64,000 nt of DNA from Trissonchulus latispiculum (taxonomy: Eukaryota > Nematoda > Enoplea > Enoplida > Ironidae). Positions 43,975-55,105 of the stretch are shown in pieces. The notes under the pieces are model-generated. The model worked only from the letters and a program-made list of their open reading frames with translations. It made no database searches and was not told the DNA's origin. Each line of letters starts with the position of its first letter. The stretch's first letter is position 1. The translations under genes and the position numbers were made by a program. The stretch spans positions 1 through 64,000 of the forward strand of contig JASAND010015627.1 in assembly GCA_030248195.1 (NCBI GenBank), in the 5' to 3' direction.

Positions 43975-46010
43975 CCACAGCGCCCACCCACAGTGGCTCC
44001 GGTGTGGCTCAAAAATGAAAGTCTTCAAAAGTGGTCATGTTTGGTATCAAATGAAAGCCCTTGGCGAGGCGATCAACTTTTGTCATTATGCCACACCCGA
44101 AAAGTGGCTCCATCGTCCTGTGGGCGGGTGCCCCACCCACAGTGGGTAAGCTGATGCTCAAAAATGAAAGTCTTCAAAAGTGGTCATGTTTGGTATCAAA
44201 TGAAAGCCCTTGGCGAGGCGATCAACTTTTGTCATTATGCCACACCCGAAAAGTGGCTCCATCGTCCTGTGGGCGGGTGCCCCACCCACAGTGGGTCAGC
44301 TGTGGCTCAAAAATGAAAGTCTTCAAAAGTGGTCATGTTTGGTATCAAATGAAAGCCCTTGGCGAGGCGATCAACTTTTGTCATTATGCCACACCCGAAA
44401 AGTGGCTCCATCGTCCTGTGGGCGGGTGCCCACCCACGGGTGGGTCCGGTGTGGGTTAAAATGAAGTCTTCAAAAGTGGTCATGTTTGGTATCAAATGAA
44501 AGCCCTTGGCGAGGCGATCAACTTTTGTCATTATGCCACCCACAAAAAGTGCCCTCACGGACCTATGGGCAGGTGCCCCACCCACAGTGGGTCCCGTGTG
44601 GGTCAAAATTGAAAGTCTTCAAAAGTGGTCAAGTTTGGTATCAAATGAAAGCCCTTGGGAAGGCTAACAACTTTGTCATTATGCCACCCACAAAAAGTGC
44701 GCTCACGGACCTGTGGGCGGGTGCCCCACCCACAGTGGGTCTGGTGTGGGTCAAAAATGAAAGTCTTCAAAAGTGGTCAAGTTTGGTATCAAATGAAAGC
44801 CCTTGGCGAGGCGGTCAACTTTTGTCATTATACCACCTCCAAAAAGTGGCCCCACCGATCTGTCGGCGGGTGCCCCACCCACAGTGGGTCCGGTGTGGGT
44901 CAAAAATGAAAGTCTTCAAAAGTGGTCAAGTTTGGTATCAAATGAAAGCCCTTGGCAAGGCGATCAACTTTTGTCATTATGCCACCCACTAAAAGTGCCC
45001 TCACGGACCTGTGGGCGGGTGCCCCACCCACAGTGGATCCGGTGTGAGTCAAAAATGAAAGTCTTCAAAAGTGGTCAAGTTTGGTATCAAATGAAAGCCC
45101 TTGGCAAGGCGATCAACTTTTGTCATTATATATACCACCTCCAAAAAGTGGCCCCACCGATCTGTGGGCGGGTGCCCCACCCACCTGGGGTTTTTCTAGG
45201 CAAAAATAAGTGGGGGGGGGGGACGAGTGGGGGGCCCCCCACTAGTGGGGGGGGGGGGAGGTCCAAAAGTGGGTGGAGGGAAATAAAATGGTCTAAAAAT
45301 GCCAAAAATACAGTTAAAAAGTCTGTTTTCTACATATTATATATACTGCTATAACTAAGTGCTCAAAAATTGATAGACGATTTTCGACCAAAAAATTTTG
45401 GCGAAGCCGGAAATTTTTGAAAACTTTGACCAAAAATCCTTAAAATTTGACATTTTCTGGGCACCTTTGGGTGAGGGGGGGGGGGGAAGCCCAAAAAAGT
45501 GGGGGGGGGAACGAGTGGGGGGAAGAGGTCGAGTGGGGGGGGGGAACCTTGTGGGGGGGGGGGGGCCCCCCCCCCCCCCCCCCCAGTAAAAAACCCCAGC
45601 CCACAGTGGGTCCGGTGGGTCAAAAATGAAAGTCTTCAAAAGTGGTCAAGTTTGGTATCAAATGAAAGCCCTTGGCAAGGCGATCAACTTTTGTCATTAT
45701 GCCACCCACAAAAAGTGCCCTCACGGACCTGTGGGCAGGTGCCCCACCCACAGTGGTCCGGTGTGGGTCAAAAATGAAAGTCTTCAAAAGTGGTCAAGTT
45801 TGGTATCAAATGAAAGCCCTTGGCGAGGCGATCAACTTTTGTCATTATGCAACACCCGAAAAGTGGCTCCATCGTCCTGTGGGCGGGTGCCCACCCACGT
45901 TGGGTCCGGTGTGGGTCAAAAATGAAAGTCTTCATAAGTGGTCAAGTTTGGTATCAAATGAAAGCCCTTGGCAAGGCGATCAACTTTTGTCATTATAGCA
46001 CCCACGAAAA
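43975..46010 (+). repeat. 149-bp satellite array, about 11 monomers
   Basis: Monomers start around CCCACCCACAGTGGGTCC and share GTCTTCAAAAGTGGTCAAG and TTTGGTATCAAATGAAAGCC. Period measured between GGCGAGGCGATCAAC copies is 147-149 bp. A G-rich element interrupts the array at 45185-45599. Open frames through the array come from the period lacking stops and are not genes. Confidence 0.92.
45185..45599 (+). mobile_element. G-rich element family, complete copy inside the satellite, TSD CCCAC
   Basis: Starts CTGGGGTTTTTCTAGGC and ends CCCCAGTAAAAAACCCCAG. CCCAC is duplicated at 45180-45184 and 45600-45604. Removal restores a normal satellite monomer (CCCACCCACAGTGGGTCC), which proves the insertion. 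Confidence 0.9.
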
Positions 46011-46277
46011 GTGGTTCCATCGCTCTGCGGAGAGGGTACATTCGTGTGTTGTCAAGCGTGTAAGTTCAAAAACGCGAAAAATTGTCAACCTCTAAAATGA
46101 ATGCGGCCAAGATTGTTTCATTATATCTTTAGCTAAAATGAATGTGGCAAAGATTGTTTCATTATATAGCTGGAGTGGAGGTAACAATACAAAATCCTTC
46201 AGGCTTGCTATATATAAGTTAAAACCCACCCTTATGGATGGTATCACACTCTGATACAATACCAAAAATGAAATAGG

Positions 46278-47021
46278 ACAAGTAGGAAAAATGCTCCTTG
46301 CAGTCGCATGAAAAAGTTAATATGAGCTATGATGCCCAACATTTAAGCGTGTCAAGGACAAGACTTAAAATGTTTAATATGAGCCAGCATCTAAATATGT
46401 AGAGGACAAGATGTAAACGTCTAACATGAGCCGCTACGTTTCTCTTGGGCTCATATTGACGCAAATGAAATGGCTAATATATTTTGTAGATACAAAGGCT
46501 TTCTTCAGATAGTCAAAAGGTTAGGATGGTTTGCATATGCAAGGATGGTAAGGCTGGATGAAATCTCACTAGGTAAGTATATATCGTCTGTGACAGTTCT
46601 AATTTTTATTTCCTTATTCAGGTTTATATTGATTGCTTTTGTTAATAATTTATACATACGTATAGTGAGATCTGAAGCAGCGTCGTAAAACAAACACATT
46701 TTTTGAAGTGAAGTTGAAAAATCTGGCAATTCTGATTTTTGCTAAACGTATACGCCAGTATTAATATTCAGTCTTTGCTGGCTAGGTTTAATAATGTCTG
46801 TTTAGAGGACACGTACCACAGGCGTAACCAAAGTGAGCGTCAATATGAGCCCAAGAGAAACGTAGCGGCTCATGTTAGACGTTTACATCTTGTCCTCTAC
46901 ATATTTAGATGCTGGCTCATATTAAACATTTTAAGTCTTGTCCTTGACACGCTTAAATGTTGGCCATCATAGCTCATATTAACTTTTTCATGCGACTGCA
47001 AGGAGCATTTTTCCTACTTGT
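46278..47021. mobile_element. foldback MITE with 185-bp inverted arms
   Basis: Arms 46278-46462 and 46837-47021 are nearly perfect inverses, starting ACAAGTAGGAAAAATGCTCC and ending at GGGCTCATATTGACGC. The 374-bp middle is not symmetrical and has no convincing gene. A partial copy of the arm lies at 42288-42338. Target duplication not clear. Confidence 0.88.
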
Positions 47022-47415
47022 ATATATATAGCTCACTTTTGGGACAAATATCAGCTGCCATAGAAATGCTACAAACACTGAACACTGAACGTTCAATTCT
47101 TTCAAACAACTCTGTGACAAACTAGAAACCATCTGCCCAGCGACATTAATGTTGAATAACTTACGTTGAGGCATGGCAGGTCATGTAAAAGCAACCGAAA
47201 TGCCCAAAGCAAGACATAGAAAAAGCTAATATCAAATGGTGGATGGGAACAAGTATAAACAACACATATGAAACATCCTTTAACACAACAAACATAACGT
47301 ACCTAGGTGTGTAAGTAAAAGGACAATTAGAAACGCACTCAATTTTAGTTCCCAGTCTACTTTTAATGGGGATGCAGGAGATGCATTAGTAAAAACCACA
47401 GCTACCCAGCAGGGG

Positions 47416-48859
47416 CTAGCATTTTTTAGGGTTTTGAAAGTGGGGGGGGCTTCTGAAAAGTGGGGGGGCGAGTCCAAGGTATAAATTACCAAACTTTTTA
47501 GCCAAACAGGGTTTTTTTTTGGTTGCGGACAAGTGTGCATTTTTTGTGCATTTTTAAAAAATAGTGTGCATTTTGGAAAAAATGTGTGCATTTTTAAAAA
47601 ATTGCTTATTTTGAACTATGACGTACATTTTTGGCCGTAATTTTGTGTTCTACGCATTTTTGACTTCAACTGGAATCCCACGCTTTAGTTGATGTTTTGA
47701 TGACGATTTTAAATCTTAGCTGGTTAGCACACGTATACTGATATTTAGGCAAATGCAGAACTATACAAACTAACGTATATAGGTGTCGGGTTTTGACACC
47801 TGCAATGCTGCGAACCTATTAAGCGCAAAATTGTGAATAACATAAAATCAACACAGGATTGTCAATTTGCTGCCAAATTTACTTATATAATTCAAAAATT
47901 TCTTCAAAGTAACGCTAAAATCCGAGCTGAAATTACGTATTGGTGTAATTCAGCCCTGTTCTGCGGGTAGCCATTTAATATATATATATCTAACGTATAT
48001 ATATATATATATAATGCAGAAATTAGATTGAAAGTCGACGCCGGGGAGGTCTGTGGGCGGAATTCCCCAGAAGTTGGGAATTTTTTGGAATTTTGAACAC
48101 GAAAGAAATTTTTATGAACAATTTCTTACCATTTTAACAGATTAACAAACGGCAATAAGATTGCTAGCATTGCACACGTCGAACCGTTGTAGAAGAAGAA
48201 AATGTAAAGAAATGCTTTAAGAAAAATTGGCTTAATCCAGCCATTTATTTTTGACGATGAAGGAACGCACACTAGTATAAATATATACTTACAATCTAAA
48301 GCAAAAATAATTCAATAATTAGTGGCTTTAGTGAGGAAGAATAAAACAAAGAAAGGTTGTAGCGACGTTGCCATGACCGAAAAATAGTACGTAAGAAAAA
48401 GCGGGGGTCTGGGGGCGGCAGCCCCCAGCTAAAAGCTAGAGCTTTTTTTAAAATTTAAAGCACTTTGGAAATTTTTTAGAGCATTTTGTGGTTAGCGGAA
48501 GCAAAATTTGACTGTGCATTTATGTGTGCATTTTTAAATTCGAGTGTGCATTTTGGAAAAAAAGTGTGCATATGCACAGTAAAATGCACAAAAAAAACCC
48601 TGTAGCCAAATATAAGCATTTTTAGGTAAAAACACAAAAAATCGCTGTTTTAAGCTAAAAAGTATCTTATAAATCCATAAATTAGCTAAAAATTGAGAAA
48701 ATTTTTTAAAACTTGACCTCAAAACCTTAATTTTTCGACACTTTTGGGCGACCCCCCAAAAAGTGGGGGGGGCTTGCCGAAAAGTGGGGGGACTCCGAAA
48801 AGTGGAGGGGGAACCGAAAAGTGGGGGGCCCCCACCCCCCCCCACTAAAAAAATGCCAG
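47416..48859 (+). mobile_element. G-rich element of a related subfamily, TSD AGGGG, interrupted by a hAT element
   Basis: Starts CTAGCATTTTTTAGGG and ends CCCACTAAAAAAATGCCAG. AGGGG at 47411-47415 and 48860-48864. Contains GAAAAGTGGGGGG repeats at the right. Without the nested hAT element it is about 350 bp, the family size. Confidence 0.7.
47507..48602. mobile_element. hAT-like element with TGTGCATTTT arrays, TSD TAGCCAAA
   Basis: Starts CAGGGTTTTTTTTTGGTTGC and ends AAAAAAAACCCTG. TAGCCAAA is duplicated exactly (47499-47506, 48603-48610). Repeats of TGTGCATTTT occupy both subterminal regions (about 47533-47600 and 48512-48590). 1,096 bp, no transposase. Confidence 0.9.
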
Positions 48860-48875
48860 AGGGGGAAGTTCAGGG

Positions 48876-48964
48876 GTATAGCCACGAGGGGAAAACCCAC
48901 ATTTTCGGATTTTGGCTGGAACGTTTTTATTATAAGGGCTAGCTAATCACTTTATATACCATCG
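48876..48964 (+). mobile_element. left part of a TATAGCCA-ended element, split by the next insertion
   Basis: TATAGCCACGAGGGGAAAAC, then ACATTTTCGGATTTTGGCTG and TTTATATACCATCG match 54592-54672, which continues uninterrupted into TACTTGGCGTACTTAGAAC. Here that continuation appears only at 51341. Confidence 0.7.
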
Positions 48965-49759
48965 CTGGGGTTTTTTAGGCAAAAATAAGTGGGGGAAGAG
49001 TGGGGGGGGAAATCAAATGGGCTAAAAATGCCAAAAATACCGTATAAAAAGCCTGTTTTCATAGGGGTCGCGGCAGCGACCCCTATAATATGTGTGAAAA
49101 GTGGCTGGAGACAGTGTAAAATAAGCTGCGCAGAAGCTGCGCAAAATCCTGCGCAGATCCTGCGCAGATTTCATGCGCAAATTGTAGAGCACATCGAGTT
49201 TAGTATGTCTGTGAAGTTTCAGCCCCGTATCACTTACCGTTAAAAAGTTGCGCCCCGGACCGGTTATGGCGGCGATGTTTTTTTTTTTTTCCGGTTTCTC
49301 CTATTTGATGGTTGTATTGTACATAATGTTCGCCGCTTTCACGTGATCTGCAGCGGTGGGCCAACCTAAAGGGCTATGGGGTCTAGTAGTACCCTCTAAA
49401 GAATTTAAGAATCACAACTTTTTTTGCGCCGCAGCTGCGCCACAGCGCCGCAGTGGCGCCGCAAAGTCGGCTCATAGCGAAAAGTGACCATTTTTGTGGT
49501 CGTCGCTCAGGTCGAACGTTACGAGCTGGAGCTGATTTCTTTTTATATTCAGAAATTACATATATTGAACTAACTAACGGTCCAGGTTGCGTTTCTCTAT
49601 CACTTCCCTAGCGACCACAGTGGTCCGTCAAAAATGGCGAAAATTCTAAAAATGAAAAATCGAAATTTCTCGCTATCTATTTAACTTTGAAAGCTGAAAT
49701 CTTCCATACAATGGTTTTCTGGCGCGGAGATCGATTCCGCAGTCAGTTTTACCGTCAGA

Positions 49760-50130
49760 CCCCCATTTGCTGGGCTGGTTCCACTTTGCCGTCGGGAGGG
49801 TCAAGTCGGAAACCGCTTCCTGGAGGTCCTAGTGGCTTCCGGCCTCTCAAAAGTTTGTCTTAGGGGTTTTCTGGTGCGTCCAGCTATTCCCGGTGTCCTT
49901 TTGCCGTGGGACTCATCCTCTTGCTGTATGGTTCCGCTTTGCCGTTGGAGGGTCATGTCGGCAACCGCTTCCTGGAGGTCCATACTAGGCTCTACTTGGC
50001 GTCTCAAAACTTTGTCCATAGGGGTTTTCTGGTGGCCCAGCTCATTCCGGTATCCGTTTTGCCGTCGACGCACCTATTTTGTGGGCTGGTTCCACTTTGC
50101 CGTCGGGAGGGTCAGTCGGGTGGAGGGGGT
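49760..50130 (+). repeat. minisatellite of about 150 bp (GGTTCCACTTTGCCGTCGG type)
   Basis: About 2.5 diverged units containing GGTTCCACTTTGCCGTCGG, ACCGCTTCCTGGAGGTCC and TAGGGGTTTTCTGGTG. The same units occur inverted at 61325-61740. Confidence 0.8.
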
Positions 50131-50139
50131 CAAGTAGTC

Positions 50140-50950
50140 GAAATTAAAATTTTTCAAAAGTGGTCAAATTTGGTATCAAACGAAAGTCGGAGTGAGCAAC
50201 TTTGTCTAGACTGCATGCCCAAAGTGGCTGTAGAGTGCTGTGGTGGGGGGGTGGACCTTAGGCTATATATTTTGGGTCAAAAATAAAAATTTTCAAAAGT
50301 GGTCAAATTTGGTACCAAATGAAAGCCCGCATCGAACTGAGCAACTTTTCTCATAGAAGTGCGTACCTAAAGTGGCTGTAGAGGGCTGTGGTGGGGTGGG
50401 GTGGGGACTTAGACGATTTTGGGTCAAAAATTAAAATTTTCAAAAGTGGTCAAATTTGGTACCAAATGAAGCCCCATCGACTGAGCAACTTTTGTCATAG
50501 AAGTACGTACCTAAAGTGGCTGTAGAGGCCTGTGGTGGGGTGGGGTGGGGTCTTTGGCGATTTTCGGTCAAAAATGAAATATTTCAAAAGTGGTAAAATT
50601 TGGTACCAAATGAAAGCCCTAAGTGAGCTGAGCAACTTTTGTCATAGAATTGCATGCTCAAAGTGGCTGTAGAGTGCTGCGGTGGGGTGGGTGGGGACTT
50701 AGGCGATTTTGGGTCAAAAATTAAAATTTTCAAAGGTGGTCAAATTTGGTATCAAACGAAAGCTCTAAGTGAGCTGAGCAACTTTTGTCATAGAACTGCA
50801 TGCTCAAAGTGGCTGTAGAGTGCTGTGGTGGGGTGGGGTGGGGACTTAGGCTATTTTGGGTCAAAAATTAAAATTTTCAAAAGTGGTCAAATTTCGAGTC
50901 AAATGAAGGCCCGCATCGAACTGAACAACTTTCGCCATAGAACCACCCAC
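50140..50950 (+). repeat. 139-147-bp satellite array, about 6 monomers
   Basis: Core TTTTCAAAAGTGGTCAAATT then TGGTACCAAATGAAAGC, linking it to the 43975-46010 satellite. Each monomer also has GTGGTGGGGTGGGGTGGGGA. Confidence 0.9.
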
Positions 50951-51837
50951 CCAAACTTGCTGTGTTGGATTTATATACTTGCTTTCTCAACCGGAATTTA
51001 AACGACAGACATCGGCCCAACACACATATTATCCCCTTTTGTGCGGAGCATTTTTGTTACTTGTCTACATATACTGCTGTAACTAAGCTTAAAGGTGCTC
51101 AAAAATTAAGTTTTAGCACCAAAATAGACGATTTTTTACCAAAAATTTCCGGCGACGCCGGAAAAATTTTGACCAAAAATCCTAAAAATTTGGCATTTTC
51201 GCACCTTAGGGTGAGTTGGGGGGAAGCCCAAAAAAGTGGGGAGGGGAACGAGTGGGGGGGGGGAAGAGGTCGAGTGGGGGGGGGAACCCCAAAAAGTGGG
51301 GGGGCGCCCTACCGCCCCCACCCCCAGTAAAAAACCCCAGATCGTACTTGGCGTACTTAGAACTTTCTTTTAAGCCTATTTGCGCTTCTCTAGGTTGTAA
51401 TGTTGGACCGCTATATATACTAGGGGGAAAAATGTCCTTGGCGGGCAACCAACAGGTAGAATAGGGAAAGGTGTCAGGAGAGTGAAATTGGTACCTAGTT
51501 TATTTAGAGGTTAAATACACGGTGCGTGATCTATAAATGAATATCGGCTGAAGCGGAAAAATGCCATTTCTCAGCGACTAAAATGATAGAAACCAGCTGT
51601 GTACGGGGAATAGGGGGATCTACTCGGCGACTAAAATAATCGGAAACCAGCTGTGTACGCCGAATACGGGTTCCTTCCGTCCGCCCTATTCGCGCGAACT
51701 TTTCAGTTTTTTTGTGAAATAGACGCCGACTTTTCAGCTTCACGAATCGCATCTGTGTTCACTGACTTGGAGAAAGGAACACTCAGTCTCGCTAATTATG
51801 CTGTCGTGCCATTTTTTTGGTATGCAACCGTCTGGTT

Positions 51838-52189
51838 TTTACCTACCGGGGGGGGGTGGAGGCCCCCCCAGGAATCCGTTCCCCCCCAGACTTGGCTTGC
51901 CCCCCCAGGATTCGGGCCTTCCCCCCCAGAACCCCCCCCCCCACCCGAAAGTGCCCGGAAAAATGGGGTTTTTAGGGCAAATTTTGAATATTTTTTCTGG
52001 CTTCGGCGGATTTGTACCCATTTTTAAGCATTTTTAGCTATTTTAAGCTTAAATTTAAGTTAAAAATAGTGAATTTTTAGCTCAGCAGCAAAAAATAGTT
52101 ATTTTTAGACATTTTTCTAAAAATTTTTCTCCCCCCCCAGAAATCCGGGACCCCCCCCCAGAAATTTTTGCCTAGGAAAAAGCCAAACC
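51838..52189 (+). mobile_element. C/G-rich element ending GGAAAAAGCC, possible TSD AACCGT
   Basis: CTGGTTTTTACCTACCGGGG at left and TTTTTGCCTAGGAAAAAGCC at right with CCCCCCCAG blocks. AACCGT precedes and follows it. Second copy at 40168-40370. Confidence 0.55.
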
Positions 52190-52687
52190 GTGATGGTCGT
52201 TCCAAAATGAATTCAAATTTTTTCATTAGTTAACGTTAAGTTTAAGTACAGATTTGAGTGGTACTGAAATGTCAATTCATATACATATACCATATCATAC
52301 CACATATACCCCCCTAGAAAATTTTTCTTACCCCTCCCCCCAAATCGACTTTTCGCGATCCCCCCTCCCCCTTTTTGGACAAACCCCCCTCCCTACTTCT
52401 TCTGAACCCCCACCCCCACTTTTTTCGCCAGCCACACCTATGATGGGGTACCCTCCCCCCCCCCCAGAATTCGGACCTCAGAAATTTCGAAAAATGGCTA
52501 AAAAATGCAAAATTTTCTGTAATTTATCCCTTTTCTCATAAAAATAAGGCTTCTTCTTAACGTTTTAGGCGTTTTTGCACCGTAAAGTGGTAAAAAGTAG
52601 GGGTAAAATTATCTCCTACATTCCCTCTCAGTCACTCCCCGGCTCGCCGGGTGGTGCATCCCGGGGCACGGATCCGCCAAACCCTCA

Positions 52688-54592
52688 GTGATCATCTCCC
52701 AGAGAAATAGCCCTGATATTCCGGGTAAGTCCCCGGTGAGCATAAGCTGTCTTTACTTTAACACGCAAAGCATTACGAATAAGGTTGATGATCTTAATTT
52801 TTTGGTAACATCATCCTCTGATCCTCCTATGATAATCTTAATTAGCGAAACGTGGCTACGCAGTAGTGTTTCAAATTCCTTTCTAAATTTTCTCAGTTCT
52901 TACAATATATTTCGTGTTGATAGAGATGTTCGCTTGCATGGAGGAGTTCTAGCAGCGGTCAAGAAGTCGCTAAACGCTCAGGTTAAGTTTAGCTCGAAGG
53001 TTGACGGGTTTATTGAATATTTACTGCTGAAAATTGCTGTTAACCCTCAAAATGTTATAGACTTAGGTGTATTATACCGTTCTCCTTTGACGCCACCAGA
53101 AGTCGATGAAGTGTTCTTGCAAAATTGGCGGTCTCAGAATAATAGTTATAATATAATAATAGTAGGCGATTTTAACTTACCAAATTTGTTTTCAAACATT
53201 TCCCGGCAAATAACGCACGCCGAACTGCTTTATGACGACTTTTTTACTGAACTTGGTGTCGTTAATTTGATAAACGAACCAACACGAAATGAAAATATTC
53301 TAGACCTGGTACTTACTAACGATGTTCAAGTAATCTCAAATATCAAAGTAAATGAGCCATTTAGTACTAGTGATCATAACTCAGTGAGTTTTGCAATTAA
53401 CAAAGGCCCCAATCCAATTGATGCTGCAAAAAATTTCTATCGCGACTACAACAAAGCTGATTTTGTTGCTATAAATTGTTTTCTTGAAACCATTGACTGG
53501 GATAATATTTTCGGGATTAATCCTTCTGTAGAGGAAATGTGGGTCACCCTTGGTCACATACTTGACTACGCTAGAGAACTGTTTGTTCCTAAGAGACGTC
53601 CCCGGAAGAACAAAATTTGGTCCCGGAAAACCAGCTTTTTGTTTAGCAAGAAACGAAAACTTTGGCGTAAATTTAAAGTAACTAAATTGGCTAGAGATAG
53701 AGAAGCATATAAAAAGGTCGTTAAAGAGGCGAAAATTTCCGCTACTGCCGATCTGTATAGAGTTGAAAATAATGTTTTACAATCAAATTCGATCAAACGT
53801 TTTTATAATTTTGTCAATTCTAAACTAGTTTCTAAAAATAGTATCCCCACTTTAGAGGCTAACGGAGTAGAAGCAATTACAAATTATGAAAAAGCCGTAA
53901 TATTGAACGACCAGTTTTGCAGTGTCTTCACAGTCGATAATGGAATTCTACCCGATCTTGAAAATAAATCTGACTTCCTTGAAAATGTAATTTTTAACCC
54001 TGTTGTCGTTAAGAAATACTTACAAAATTTGCCGCCAAAAACTTCTTCCGGTCCTGATGATCTCCCTCCTTTATTTTTAAAACAAGTTATTCAACACATA
54101 AGTTATCCGCTCAGTAAAATATTTACTGCTAGTTTTAATTCAGGAGTTCTACCCGAACAATGGAGGAAAGCCAAAGTTATTCCCATATTTAAAAGAAAAG
54201 GAAACAATTCGGAACCGGTTAATTACAGACCAGTTAGTCTTACGGTAGTGTGCTGTAAAGTCGATTATTCGAGATTTGATTCTGGAATATTTTAAAAAGA
54301 ATAATCTTTTCACACACTCTCAGCATGGCTTTTTGAAAAACAAGTCAACGGTTACAAACGTAATGAAGTCCCTGTTAGATTGGGCAGAAGCTATAAACAA
54401 TGGTTATAATATACATTGTTGTTATCTAGATTTCGCTAAGGCTTTTGATACAGTTTCGCACAGTAAGCTTCTGTTTAAATTGTCAAAGTACGGAATTAGA
54501 GGAAAATTACTTCATTGGATCAAATGCTTTCTTAGTGATCGTCTCCAGTATGTACAAGTTGAAGATGCTAGATCTAGCCAAGGTCACGTATA
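52688..54592 (+). pseudogene. LINE (CR1/Jockey-type) endonuclease and reverse transcriptase, truncated
   Basis: The long frame to 54295 encodes an apurinic-type endonuclease: YFNTQSITNKVDDLNFLV, ISETWLR, YRSPLTPPEV, IIVGDFNLP and TSDHNSV in order. RT follows: KVIPIFKRKGN, EPVNYRPVSLT. One frameshift near 54258 moves to the frame at 54276-54593, with QHGFLKNKST, CCYLDFAKAFDTVSH (catalytic Asp) and FLSDRLQYVQV. The sequence stops just before the FADD box, where a TATAGCCA-ended element begins (54592). EN nicks target DNA and RT primes from it. This copy is inactive: frameshifted, and lacking the RT active-site FADD box and thumb. The 5' ORF is not seen directly upstream. Confidence 0.88.
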
Positions 54593-54830
54593 GCCATGGG
54601 GGGGGAAAAACCCACATTTTCGGATTTTGGCTGGAACTTTTTTATTATAAGGGTTATCTGAGAACTTTATATACCATCGTACTTGGCGTACTTAGAACTT
54701 TCTTTTAAGCCTATTTGCACTTCTCTAAGTTGCACCGTTAGAGCGGTATAATGCAAAAAGTAGCGGGGGAAAAAACCCAATGGGGGGAAAACCCAAATGG
54801 GGGGAAAATAAACCCACCCCTCACAGGTCT
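54592..54830 (+). mobile_element. TATAGCCA-ended element with GGGAAAAACCC motifs
   Basis: TATAGCCATGGGGGGGAAAA at left, then GGATTTTGGCTGGAAC. At right three units like GGGGGAAAAAACCCAATGGG (54764-54825). It truncates the LINE. The right end is not exact. Confidence 0.55.
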
Positions 54831-55105
54831 TAAAAATTGTTCTATCGCAATTCCGACACTTCCAGTGTAAAATTCAACCCTTTTTTAGTTAGTATGAACC
54901 AAAAACCCGGTCTAAGTAGCTTTTTTTGAGATCTCATGTGCCGTTGAAAATGCTGCATCAACTGGCCAGGTTTCATAAAGTTTAACACATATCAGAATAA
55001 TAAAGAGTCAAAACAGACACCAGTCCACGGATCCACGGGGGATGCATAGATATCAATGAGAATAGGAAAATATCAAAACGTGGACACCCAGAAATCTAAC
55101 CAACC

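Larger units (their letters stand above)
43394..46030 (+). mobile_element. hairpin-ended, satellite-bearing element (copy 1)
   Basis: Begins with a 26-nt hairpin (43394-43419, ATGGGGGAGCTC pairing with GAGCCCCCCAT, one bulge) followed by AATATGAG. Then about 550 bp of single-copy sequence including AATCGGGGTCGCTGAAC, then the 149-bp satellite array. The right border is not sharp (about 46030). Same layout as 49061-51062 and, inverted, 60890-62387. Confidence 0.55.
49061..51062 (+). mobile_element. hairpin-ended, satellite-bearing element (copy 2, best boundaries)
   Basis: Begins with a 26-nt perfect-stem hairpin ATAGGGGTCGC/GCGACCCCTAT followed by AATATGTGTGAAAA. Then GCGCAG-rich repeats (49125-49175), a diverged minisatellite (49760-50130), a 139-147-bp satellite (50140-50950) and a tail to about 51062. 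It sits inside a G-rich element whose other copies give the empty site TGTTTTCTACATAT. Almost no target duplication can be seen. Confidence 0.65.
48965..51340 (+). mobile_element. G-rich element family copy carrying a 2-kb insertion
   Basis: Starts CTGGGGTTTTTTAGGC after CATCG and ends AAAAAACCCCAG before ATCG (4 of the expected 5 bases). The empty site exists at 54668 (CCATCGTACTTGG). The element is split after AAAAAGCCTGTTTTC (49060) by the hairpin-ended element and resumes at TACATATACTGCTGTAAC. Confidence 0.82.

Noticed and set aside
44061..45925. Repeat-protein-like ORFs (MKVFKSGQVWYQMKALG and similar)
   Set aside because: The 149-bp satellite cycles through frames without stops; no start, splice or codon bias suggests a gene.
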